From assembly GCA_902779535.1 (NCBI GenBank), contig CACZBX010000001.1:1-64000 (forward strand): a DNA stretch of 64,000 nucleotides. Direction: 5' to 3'. Under the pieces are notes generated by a model. The model ran no database searches, was not told where the DNA came from, and saw nothing but the letters and a program-made list of their open reading frames with translations. Of this stretch, positions 26,048 to 33,990 are shown one piece after another. Each line of letters begins with the position of its first letter. The stretch's first letter is position 1. This stretch comes from an uncultured Bacteroidales bacterium. GTDB taxonomy: Bacteria; Bacteroidota; Bacteroidia; Bacteroidales; Bacteroidaceae. Both the position numbers and the translations under genes were made by a program.

Positions 26048-26116
26048 GGCGAGCGCCAATTTTAAATTGGCGAGCGCCGATTTGTAAACTGGCGCGCGCC
26101 GATTAAAAATCGGCCG
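26048..26116. repeat. Cluster of short palindromes built on GGCGAGCGCC
   Basis: Two copies of GGCGAGCGCC and one of TGGCGCGCGCC are separated by AT-rich spacers that are themselves palindromic (AATTTTAAATT; GATTAAAAATC). The whole block can fold as a chain of hairpins or a cruciform. It lies upstream of the HU-family gene. The stretch from 26117 to 26302 holds nothing I can identify. Confidence 0.8.
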
Positions 26117-26302
26117 TGAACGTAATCTCATTTGACAGGGATAGATTGTAAAAATTTCTGCCTAGTCTCGTTGTATCAGTATTAAGTCTTATCAAGTCAG
26201 TCTGCATTGTTTTCAATTTCTTCACTGGCAATGTTACGAAATATATTCGACATTTATGCAAATTTCCAAGGATATTTTTTCTTCTTCCAAGGAAAGAATT
26301 TA

Positions 26303-26334
26303 GCCGCCCTCGCAGAATCATAAAGCGAAGGCGG
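26303..26334 (-). terminator. Terminator after the SGNH esterase gene
   Basis: An 11-bp GC-rich stem (26303-26313 with 26324-26334, one G-U pair), 10-nt loop. On the - strand it is followed by a T/A-rich stretch, 43 nt beyond the esterase stop, closing the long glycosidase operon. Confidence 0.7.
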
Positions 26335-26376
26335 CCAAATCCTTAACTCTTGCCGGAGAATGGGAAATTCATCCGA

Positions 26377-27210
26377 CTAATACTTATATCCGGTGCCGAT
26401 GAAAGCGGTCTGCTCGAAGTCTTCCATGTGATGACGGATGATCCAATCGATATAGGTCATGAACATCCAGGCGGTGTACTCGTAGCCCATCGCGTTCAGG
26501 TGGCCGCCGAGGAAGAACCGCTTATGGAAGTCGGACTCATTGCTATAGTCGGGCCCGTACTTCTTCAGGTCGAGGATGTACACGTTCTCGAAGACCTCCG
26601 CCATCTGCCGGATCACCTTATTATATCCGTCGTCCTCGGAGCCGCGCGGATCGGTCACCAGGAAGAACTTTGCCAGCGGCTGGATGCTCTTGATGCGCTG
26701 GATGATGCCCGCATAACTGCCGGTGAACGTATCGGCGTTCTTCGTGAAATCAGCCTTGTTGATGTCGGTCTTCACATCTCCCACCGCATATTTCCGGCTT
26801 CGGTCGTTCACTCCCAGCGCCATGATGTAGGCCTGCTTGGGGGAGCCCTTGGCGCAGATGTTATTGTTGCGGTTCTTCGGATTGTCCCAGAAGTTGCTGA
26901 TCCACCCTTTTGTCCATTCTCCGCCCTGCGAGTAGTTGTCGCCCTTCGTGCCGGTCAGGGCACAGATGCGCTGTCCCCAGGAATAATCATAATAGTCGTG
27001 GTAGCCCTTCTTGCCTTGTTCGTCGCGTGATTCGTGCTCACCGCTGCACAACGAGTCACCGATGAAGCCCCACGTGTGGATGATGCTGCAGAATCCCGGG
27101 TTCTGGTTGACCACCGCAATGGGATTCTCCGATTCATAGTATGTCTGTGCTGCAGCCGGACTTCCTGCCAGCAGGCAGAACAGTCCGCTCATCAAAATCA
27201 ATCGTTTCAT
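26377..27210 (-). CDS. Exported SGNH/GDSL-type hydrolase, probable carbohydrate esterase
   Basis: A 277-residue protein with a signal peptide (MKRLILMSGLFCLLAGSPAAAQ). SGNH blocks are visible: GFIGDSLCSGEH (block I, catalytic Ser in GDS), the oxyanion Gly in NYSQGG, ALGVND (block III Asn) and GGHLNAMGY near residue 245, holding the likely catalytic His. It is the last gene of an operon with GH2 and GH78 enzymes, the GH2 stop lying 16 nt upstream. Removal of acetyl or other ester groups from a rhamnose- or glucuronate-containing glycan would fit, but the substrate is not proved by sequence. Confidence 0.8.
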   Translation of the reverse strand: MKRLILMSGLFCLLAGSPAAAQTYYESENPIAVVNQNPGFCSIIHTWGFIGDSLCSGEHESRDEQGKKGYHDYYDYSWGQRICALTGTKGDNYSQGGEWTKGWISNFWDNPKNRNNNICAKGSPKQAYIMALGVNDRSRKYAVGDVKTDINKADFTKNADTFTGSYAGIIQRIKSIQPLAKFFLVTDPRGSEDDGYNKVIRQMAEVFENVYILDLKKYGPDYSNESDFHKRFFLGGHLNAMGYEYTAWMFMTYIDWIIRHHMEDFEQTAFIGTGYKY

Positions 27211-27226
27211 ATTGCCCTCCTTTTTT

Positions 27227-29011
27227 TTATCTCTTCTCGTACCAACTCTTCAAAATCCAGAAAGCCTTCTTCTTCTGTCCGTCATCGCTGACCAGTCCCT
27301 TCCGGTTGTAATAATCCTGGATGCCGGAGAGTACTCGTCTCGGCGAGCGGAAATCCTTCAGGATCCACGGTGTCGTACCTGAGAGTCCGTCGATCTTCTC
27401 CAGCATGCGGAGGTTCTCAATGTACAGGTTCTCCTGGAATTCCTCCGTCCACCGCTGATTCTTTGCCCCGTGATAGCCCGCCAGGGCACCGCCACCGAAC
27501 TCGCTGACGATGACGGGCTTGTTGTACGGCACCTCCCACGTCATCTTTGCCGCATCGTTCACATCGCGATACCATCCGATATACTCATTGAAGCTGATGA
27601 CATCGACGTACTCGTTCATGTTGTCCTGCAACTTATTATGATAATTCGAGGCCGACGTCACCTCCATGGCCATGCTGATCAACCGTGTCTGATCCTGCGT
27701 GCGGGCATACTTTGCCAGTCGACTGAGGAAGCTGTCCCGTTCGGCGCTGTGCGGCGTCTCGTTGGCAATCGACCAGATGATCACGTTCGCCCGGTTATGG
27801 TCACGAGCAATCATGTCGTGAAGCTGACGTTGTGCATTCTCGTAGGTCGCCGGATTGGTCCAGGAGATGGTCCAGTAAGCAGGGATCTCCGACCATACCA
27901 TGATGCCCATCCTCTCTGCCTCACGCACCGTGTACTCGTTGTGCGGATAGTGGGCCAGGCGGACGAAGTTGCATCCCAGTTCCTTTGCCCATGAAAGGAG
28001 GGTGTGCGCATCCTCCGTGCAGTTGGCCCGTCCGCCGCCGTAGGCTTTCTCCTCATGGATGCTGATTCCTTTCAGGTAGATAGGCTGTCCGTTCAGAAGG
28101 ATCTGCTTCCCTCTTGTGGTGATGGTGCGGAATCCGATCTCATCGCGGATCGTCTCGCTTCCCTGGCCAATCTCCACCTGATAGAGCTTGGGTGAGGCGG
28201 GACTCCACCGTTGAGGCTTGGCCTTCACTTCGGCAGAGGCCTGTCCTTTCTCGTCGGTCGTCACCTTGGCCTTTATCTTCAGTTCAGGAATGTTCAGGGT
28301 AATGGTCTTGTTGGCTTCCGCCTTGTTCAACCGCACATCGAAGTGAATCAATTTCGGGTTCTGCGGATTCAGCCGAACCGTGTAGTCTTCGATATAGGTA
28401 GGTTCCACCTCCACCAGGAGGACGTCGCGGGTGATTCCACCGTAGTTCCACCAATCGAAGATCTGTGTCGGCACATTATCCTTATGACGCTTGTTGTCCA
28501 CCTTCACGATGACGAAGTTCTCACCGTCCTTCAGCACGTCGGTCACATCGAAGTTGAAGGCAGTGAAGCCTCCGACATGGCTGCCGACCCGCTTTCCATT
28601 GACATAGACAATTGCTTCGTAGTTCACCGCCCCGAAATAAAGGATGCTCCTCTTACCGGCCTTGGGATGGAAGGTGAAACTCTTCTTGAACCACACCGTT
28701 CCCTCGTAGAAGAACAGCTGATTATCCTTCGTGTTCCAGTCCGAAGGGATCGTCATGCTCTTCGATTTGTCGAAATCATATTCTATCAGATCCTCCGGGC
28801 GGCTCGGCTTCTGGTTGATGAAGAAACCGTTGTTCATCGGCTTCATCCGATAGTCATAGTAGCCTTCTTCCTGCACATCCACAATATAGTTCCACTCTCC
28901 GTTCAAGGAAATGCTTTCCCTGTGCTGCACGTTTCCCAACAAAGGTACTTCGTCGGAGAACACGTTCATGGCAGTCATCACGAGACATGCCAACAATAAA
29001 AGTTTTTTCAT
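27227..29011 (-). CDS. GH2 glycosidase, beta-glucuronidase-like
   Basis: A 594-residue exported enzyme (signal MKKLLLLACLVMTAMNVFS). Domain order is a sugar-binding jelly roll (about 30-205), an immunoglobulin-like domain (about 210-305) and a TIM barrel (about 310-594). The acid/base is E418 in WSIANETP and the nucleophile E504 in VSEFGGGA. Near the C-terminus YNRKGLVSDDGQKKKAF resembles the N-x-K region of beta-glucuronidases (GNKKG in E. coli GUS) that contacts the sugar carboxylate, so glucuronidase or galacturonidase activity is more likely than galactosidase. GH78 lies 21 nt upstream in the same operon. Confidence 0.88.
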   Translation of the reverse strand: MKKLLLLACLVMTAMNVFSDEVPLLGNVQHRESISLNGEWNYIVDVQEEGYYDYRMKPMNNGFFINQKPSRPEDLIEYDFDKSKSMTIPSDWNTKDNQLFFYEGTVWFKKSFTFHPKAGKRSILYFGAVNYEAIVYVNGKRVGSHVGGFTAFNFDVTDVLKDGENFVIVKVDNKRHKDNVPTQIFDWWNYGGITRDVLLVEVEPTYIEDYTVRLNPQNPKLIHFDVRLNKAEANKTITLNIPELKIKAKVTTDEKGQASAEVKAKPQRWSPASPKLYQVEIGQGSETIRDEIGFRTITTRGKQILLNGQPIYLKGISIHEEKAYGGGRANCTEDAHTLLSWAKELGCNFVRLAHYPHNEYTVREAERMGIMVWSEIPAYWTISWTNPATYENAQRQLHDMIARDHNRANVIIWSIANETPHSAERDSFLSRLAKYARTQDQTRLISMAMEVTSASNYHNKLQDNMNEYVDVISFNEYIGWYRDVNDAAKMTWEVPYNKPVIVSEFGGGALAGYHGAKNQRWTEEFQENLYIENLRMLEKIDGLSGTTPWILKDFRSPRRVLSGIQDYYNRKGLVSDDGQKKKAFWILKSWYEKR

Positions 29012-29032
29012 GGTCGATTATTATTAGTTCTT

Positions 29033-31636
29033 TCATTCATTTTTAGAGATCGTAAACCGATAGGTCCCTTGCTGCAGCTCTTTCACCTCATTGCTGATGG
29101 GCAAGGTGACCGTTGCCGAGCAACCTACCGGAACGATCACGCACAGATTCACCTCGTGGGCAGTCTGGACGATTTCCGATCCGACCACCCCATACGATGT
29201 TTCCACTGCATAGCATACCCGTTCGAGTGCGGTGAGGATCGGCTTCACGCTGAAATGTTTGTATCCCGGGCGCGACTCATCCAATTGTACGCCGGCCAGA
29301 TAGCGGTAGAACCAGCTCAGTGCTCCACCAAACATCGGGTGGTTCCGCGAGTTCTTCCCATCCCACTGTTCCCACATCGTGGTCGCTCCCTGACGGATCA
29401 TGTCACCGAAGCTGGGGAAGTCGGTCTGGTTCATCACCTCACAGGCCAGGTCGTTCATGCCGTAGCGGGCCAGCGTCTCGGGCAGGAAGCGCGTGCCAAA
29501 GATACCCGTGTTGAAATGCCCCTTGTACCTCACGGCGATCTCATGCCGCAGCGTCTCCACCACTGCCTCTCGGTCTGCATCGGGCACACCCATCACCAAG
29601 GCAAAGACATTGCTGCCGTAGTCGCCATAGCTCTTCTCGGCAGGACGGTAGAACTTCCGGTGGAAAGCATTCCACACCTTCTCGGCCAATACCTTATAAT
29701 ACAACTCATCATCCTGACGACCCAGCGCCTTGGCTGCCTTGGCGTTGATATCCGTACAATACCACAGGTAGAACGTATGCACCAGCTCGGTGTCGGGCAG
29801 TTCGAATGGCGACACCCAATCACCCAGGTTGAACCATTGGTTCGGCTTGTCCGAGCCTACATTCGGGCGTTGCGAGAGCATCGTGCCATCCTCGGTGAGC
29901 CAAGTGAGCATGTACCTCACCTGATCCTTCATGGCTTGGTAATTATCTTTCAATTCTTGCAGGTCGCCATAGTGCAGGTAGTACTCCCACGGAATGATGT
30001 TCATGGCTGCTCCCCAGGCTACACCACCTCCACAAGCCGACTGCCACGGAGCGGAGTTCGGCACATAGCCGGTGTCCTTGTCCTGACTGTCGCGCATCGT
30101 CTGGATCCATTTATGGTAAAAAGCAGCAGCGTCGAAGTTCTCCATCACGGTGTGGCAGACCACCTGTCCGTCGCCCAGGTAAGGGTTGCGCTCGCGGTGC
30201 GGGCAATCGCTTTGGATACCTCCGTGAAGGTTATCCATCTCGCTGCGTTGCCAGATGGTATTGATCTGATTATAGAGTGGGTTGGAGGTCTCGAAATGAG
30301 CCACGAGCTTCAAGTCCGTGTTCACAGCCTCCGCCTGCAGGTTTTCAGCTGTGAGGTCTTGACATCCCACGACGACGGCTTTCCGAAAGACGAACCAGGT
30401 GAAGCGAGGTGCATAGCTTTCCTTGCCCGTCCCGCCATGGATATATTTCTGCACACCCAGAGGAGATTCGCTGAGATAACGAACGTGGATGGTGTCACCC
30501 CGCCGGGCAACGACATCCTTCAGGTGGATCCATCCGGAGATCTCCTTGCCAAAATCGACCAGATAGCTGTCGTCGTCCTGTCGTTCAAGGCTGACAGGCT
30601 TCAGCACCTCGGTCAGCTTATCCGATGGCGCCGTCTGGGCCGTCAGTTTCCCTGCAGGAGCCTCCACAACCCGGGCTCTTCTCCAGTTCTCGGGCTGATG
30701 CGCTTTGACTGCGTCGTAGATCTCACCGGCATAGACCCCGTTCATCACGATGGGTGAGGCGGTCATCTCCCAGTTCTCGTCGGTCACGACCACCTCTTTC
30801 GTTCCATCCTCATAGGTAATCTCCAGCTGACAGAGGAAAGCATTCTCGCCAAAAGGAGCAATCCAATGGCTCACGGCATTGTACATTCCTTCCCCCAGCA
30901 GGCTTTGGATCCGATTCGTCCCCCGGTGCAGGTAGGACGATACATCGTAGGCCAAGTAGAAAACCCTGTAGTCCGTGAAATTATCGGGAATGGCCAGAAA
31001 CTCGGTAGGCAGTTTCGGCCGTTTGTTGGCATTCGAGATGTTGGGAACGAAGAAGTCATCACCCACCTTCTGTCCGTTGAGCGACACTTCGTAATAACCG
31101 AGGGCTGTGACAAATAATTTGGCATGAGCGATGGCTTTCTTCACCGTGAACAAACGACGAAACGTTGGTGCTGCCCCGTGTTCCCAATCGGCACCGATCC
31201 ACTTTGCCTGCCATTCCGAAGCCGAGAGCAGCCCCATCCCCCAGAAGGCCGGCTCGCTCCACTTCGATTCGTGACCATCCTTATTCCATACCTTTACTCG
31301 CCACCAGTAGGTTCCTCCGGAGACAAGTTCGTTCCCTTGAAACGGAACAAGGACCGACTGGTCGGACATCTTCTTTCCGGTGTCCCAGATATCGGCATCT
31401 CCCGCCAGCAACTTCTCCCTCGACGAGGCCACACAGATCCGATAAGCCGTCTGCTTTTCACCTTGGACGGCCTCATCGTTCACCTTATTGATCCACGACA
31501 AACGAGGGTTGAGCACATCCACGGTAAACGGGTTGTCCATCTGCTCACAACGCAAGCGGGTAGGGACCAGCTCCGCCCGGACATGCAGTGCAATCATGCA
31601 CAGCATCATCCAAGCAAGGAAAAAAATCTTTTTCAT
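29033..31636 (-). CDS. GH78 alpha-L-rhamnosidase
   Basis: An 867-residue exported enzyme (signal MKKIFFLAWMMLCMIALHVRA). It shows the GH78 order: N-terminal fibronectin-like and beta-sandwich domains (LRCEQMDNPFTVDVLNPRLSW; FVTALGYYEVSLNGQKVGDDFF), an (alpha/alpha)6 catalytic domain from about residue 440 (SDCPHRERNPYLGDGQ, GDWVSPF, TTMWEQWDG, HPMFGGALSWFYRYLAG) and a C-terminal sandwich. It removes terminal alpha-L-rhamnose from plant polysaccharides or glycosides. The start lies 3 nt after the murA stop, so the two are almost certainly on one transcript. Confidence 0.93.
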   Translation of the reverse strand: MKKIFFLAWMMLCMIALHVRAELVPTRLRCEQMDNPFTVDVLNPRLSWINKVNDEAVQGEKQTAYRICVASSREKLLAGDADIWDTGKKMSDQSVLVPFQGNELVSGGTYWWRVKVWNKDGHESKWSEPAFWGMGLLSASEWQAKWIGADWEHGAAPTFRRLFTVKKAIAHAKLFVTALGYYEVSLNGQKVGDDFFVPNISNANKRPKLPTEFLAIPDNFTDYRVFYLAYDVSSYLHRGTNRIQSLLGEGMYNAVSHWIAPFGENAFLCQLEITYEDGTKEVVVTDENWEMTASPIVMNGVYAGEIYDAVKAHQPENWRRARVVEAPAGKLTAQTAPSDKLTEVLKPVSLERQDDDSYLVDFGKEISGWIHLKDVVARRGDTIHVRYLSESPLGVQKYIHGGTGKESYAPRFTWFVFRKAVVVGCQDLTAENLQAEAVNTDLKLVAHFETSNPLYNQINTIWQRSEMDNLHGGIQSDCPHRERNPYLGDGQVVCHTVMENFDAAAFYHKWIQTMRDSQDKDTGYVPNSAPWQSACGGGVAWGAAMNIIPWEYYLHYGDLQELKDNYQAMKDQVRYMLTWLTEDGTMLSQRPNVGSDKPNQWFNLGDWVSPFELPDTELVHTFYLWYCTDINAKAAKALGRQDDELYYKVLAEKVWNAFHRKFYRPAEKSYGDYGSNVFALVMGVPDADREAVVETLRHEIAVRYKGHFNTGIFGTRFLPETLARYGMNDLACEVMNQTDFPSFGDMIRQGATTMWEQWDGKNSRNHPMFGGALSWFYRYLAGVQLDESRPGYKHFSVKPILTALERVCYAVETSYGVVGSEIVQTAHEVNLCVIVPVGCSATVTLPISNEVKELQQGTYRFTISKNE

Positions 31637-31639
31637 ATA

Positions 31640-32950
31640 TTAATCGATACGTGTAATCTTGGCACCAATGGCATTCAGTCGTTCCTCGATCCTAGTGTAG
31701 CCTCGGTCGATCTGTTCGATATGATCGATCCTGCTCACCCCATCTGCGCTCATGGCCACAATCAGCATGGCTACTCCCGCACGGATATCTGGCGAAACCA
31801 TGTTGTTTGCTCTCAGGCGGATGCGGTGGTCGTGACCGATCACGACAGCCCGGTGAGGATCACAAAGAATAATCTGTGCTCCCATGTCGATCAGTTTATC
31901 GACGAAGAACAGGCGGCTCTCGAACATCTTCTGATGAATCAAGATACTTCCATTGGCCTGCGTTGCTACGACGAGGAGCACGCTCAGCAAGTCGGGCGTC
32001 AGTCCCGGCCAGATCGCATCGGCCAAAGTCAGGATGGAGCCATCCAGGAAACATTCGATCTCATAGTGCTCTTGGCGAGGAATGAACATGTCGTCGCCTC
32101 GTTTCTCCAGTTGTAGACCCAGTCGGCGGAAACTGTCGGGGATAATTCCGAGGTTCTCCCACGACACATTCTTGATGGTCAGTTCGCTGCCGGTCATCGC
32201 GGCCATGCCGATAAAGCTGCCGACCTCGATCATATCCGGCAGGATCTGATGACAAGCCCCGTGCAGTTCATCTACCCCCTCAATCGTCAGGAGGTTCGAT
32301 GCGATACCCGAGATGCGGGCTCCCATCTTGTTCAGCATCTTACAGAGTTGCTGGACATAAGGCTCGCAAGCTGCATTGTAGATGACGGTCTTGCCCTTCG
32401 CCATCACGGCCGCCATCACGATGTTGGCTGTACCAGTCACCGAGGCTTCATCCAGCAGCATGTATGTCCCCTGCAACCGGTCGGCGGTCTCGAAGCGATA
32501 TGCTTTCTTTTCACTGTCATAGGTGAAGGTTGCTCCTAAGTTGCTGATGCCACGGAAATGTGTATCCAGTCGGCGACGCCCAATCTTGTCACCACCGGGA
32601 GTCGCATAGAACACCTTGCGCAGTCGGCTCAGCAGTGGGCCGATCATCATAACCGAACCACGCAACTTGGCACATTTGTTCATGAACGCCTGGCTCTCGA
32701 TGAAACTGGTATCGATGTGTTCCGCCTTGAAACTGTAGCTGTTCTTCCCCATACGCTTCACGCTCACCCCCATGTCACAGAGCAGTTGAATCAGGTTATT
32801 GACGTCTAAGATATCGGGGACATTCTCTATCACCACCTCTTCCTGTGTGAGGAGCGTAGCACAAATCACCTGCAACGCTTCGTTCTTTGCTCCTTGCGGA
32901 GTAATCTCACCATGCAGTTGGTGGTTTCCTTCAACGATAAATGATGCCAT
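31640..32950 (-). CDS. murA: UDP-N-acetylglucosamine 1-carboxyvinyltransferase MurA, Cys-to-Asp form
   Basis: A 436-residue cytoplasmic enzyme catalysing the first committed step of peptidoglycan synthesis, transfer of enolpyruvate to UDP-GlcNAc. Conserved marks are GAKNEAL (K22, N23), the catalytic loop PGGDKIGRRRLDTH at about 118-131, DMIEVGSFIG and DGSILTLAD. In E. coli the loop has Cys115; here the residue is D121. Asp at this place is known from Mycobacterium and Chlamydia and blocks alkylation by fosfomycin. It follows murB by 13 nt and precedes the rhamnosidase by 3 nt, an odd setting for an essential gene. It reads as the housekeeping enzyme rather than a degenerate paralogue. Confidence 0.95.
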   Translation of the reverse strand: MASFIVEGNHQLHGEITPQGAKNEALQVICATLLTQEEVVIENVPDILDVNNLIQLLCDMGVSVKRMGKNSYSFKAEHIDTSFIESQAFMNKCAKLRGSVMMIGPLLSRLRKVFYATPGGDKIGRRRLDTHFRGISNLGATFTYDSEKKAYRFETADRLQGTYMLLDEASVTGTANIVMAAVMAKGKTVIYNAACEPYVQQLCKMLNKMGARISGIASNLLTIEGVDELHGACHQILPDMIEVGSFIGMAAMTGSELTIKNVSWENLGIIPDSFRRLGLQLEKRGDDMFIPRQEHYEIECFLDGSILTLADAIWPGLTPDLLSVLLVVATQANGSILIHQKMFESRLFFVDKLIDMGAQIILCDPHRAVVIGHDHRIRLRANNMVSPDIRAGVAMLIVAMSADGVSRIDHIEQIDRGYTRIEERLNAIGAKITRID

Positions 32951-32963
32951 ATGCTATTGGATA

Positions 32964-33980
32964 TTAGATGTAATTAACTTCAGGATAAATCTGTATTTGA
33001 AACTTCTCGAGAACACTTTGCCGGATCATACCTGCCAGCTCGATGATGTCCGTCGGTGTGGCATGATCCTTGTTTACCAAGATCAGCGGCTGCTTCTCAT
33101 AGACCGCGGCTCCTCCATGGCTCTTTCCTTTCCATCCGCATTGTTCGATGAGCCATGCTGCCGGTATCTTGATCTGCTCTTCATCGACCACGTAATGAGG
33201 AACGCTGGCATATCCTTGTGCCAGCTTTTCATAAACGCCTTTCGCCACTACCGGGTTCTTGAAGAAACTCCCTGCACTGCCCAACTCGTCCGGTTCGGGC
33301 AGCTTCGACTTGCGGATGCTTATCACCGCCTCCCGAATGGTCTGTGCAGAAGGGACGACCGTTGCCGACCGTAATTCCTGCAGTTGGCCATAATCTAAAT
33401 GAACCTTCGGCACCACGGAGAGACGAAACACGACAGCCGTGACGATATATTGCCCTTGCAACTGATTTTTAAAGATGCTGTCACGATATCCATACGCACA
33501 CTCTTCATTTGAAAAGGCCCGAGGCCTGCCCGTAGCGACCTCGATGGTCTCCACCTCTTTGATGATCGAACCGACCTCCACGCCGTATGCCCCGATATTC
33601 TGGACCGCTGATGCTCCTACCTCACCAGGGATGTACGAGAGGTTCTCGCTCCCGTAATAATTTTGCTTGGCCATCTCGGCACAGAAGTCATCCCACACGA
33701 CTCCTGAGCCTACGCGGACAAGTATCTCGCCACCTTCACACGCCCCATACTCGATGAACTTGATTTGGGAATGGAGGACGACTCCTTCGACATCTTTCGT
33801 GAACAGGAGGTTGCTCCCTCCGCCGATATGAAGAATCCGCTTCCCGGTGCCACGAATCCTCGCCAAGACCTGAATCAGCTCATCCACCGTATCATAGGTG
33901 ATGAACTCCTCGGCTTTGACATCCATCCCGAAGGTATTATGCTGATGTAATGAGTATTGATATTTCGTTGTAATGGACAT
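32964..33980 (-). CDS. murB: UDP-N-acetylenolpyruvoylglucosamine reductase MurB
   Basis: A 338-residue FAD enzyme that reduces the MurA product to UDP-MurNAc with NADPH. The N-terminal FAD domain has LHIGGGSNLLF and YIPGEVGASAVQNIGAYG. The catalytic serine lies in GSAGSFFKNP, and the C-terminus has the general-acid glutamate in YPEVNYI. A YRDSIFK segment marks the type I enzyme. It lies between the six-hairpin glycosidase (10 nt upstream) and murA (13 nt downstream). Confidence 0.95.
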   Translation of the reverse strand: MSITTKYQYSLHQHNTFGMDVKAEEFITYDTVDELIQVLARIRGTGKRILHIGGGSNLLFTKDVEGVVLHSQIKFIEYGACEGGEILVRVGSGVVWDDFCAEMAKQNYYGSENLSYIPGEVGASAVQNIGAYGVEVGSIIKEVETIEVATGRPRAFSNEECAYGYRDSIFKNQLQGQYIVTAVVFRLSVVPKVHLDYGQLQELRSATVVPSAQTIREAVISIRKSKLPEPDELGSAGSFFKNPVVAKGVYEKLAQGYASVPHYVVDEEQIKIPAAWLIEQCGWKGKSHGGAAVYEKQPLILVNKDHATPTDIIELAGMIRQSVLEKFQIQIYPEVNYI

Positions 33981-33990
33981 AACTTTTCTG

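Noticed and set aside
26103..26321. A 72-codon frame on the - strand between the HU-family and SGNH genes
   Set aside because: It runs out of the terminator region and into the palindrome cluster, has no promoter or recognisable protein features, and its start lies in the hairpin stem.
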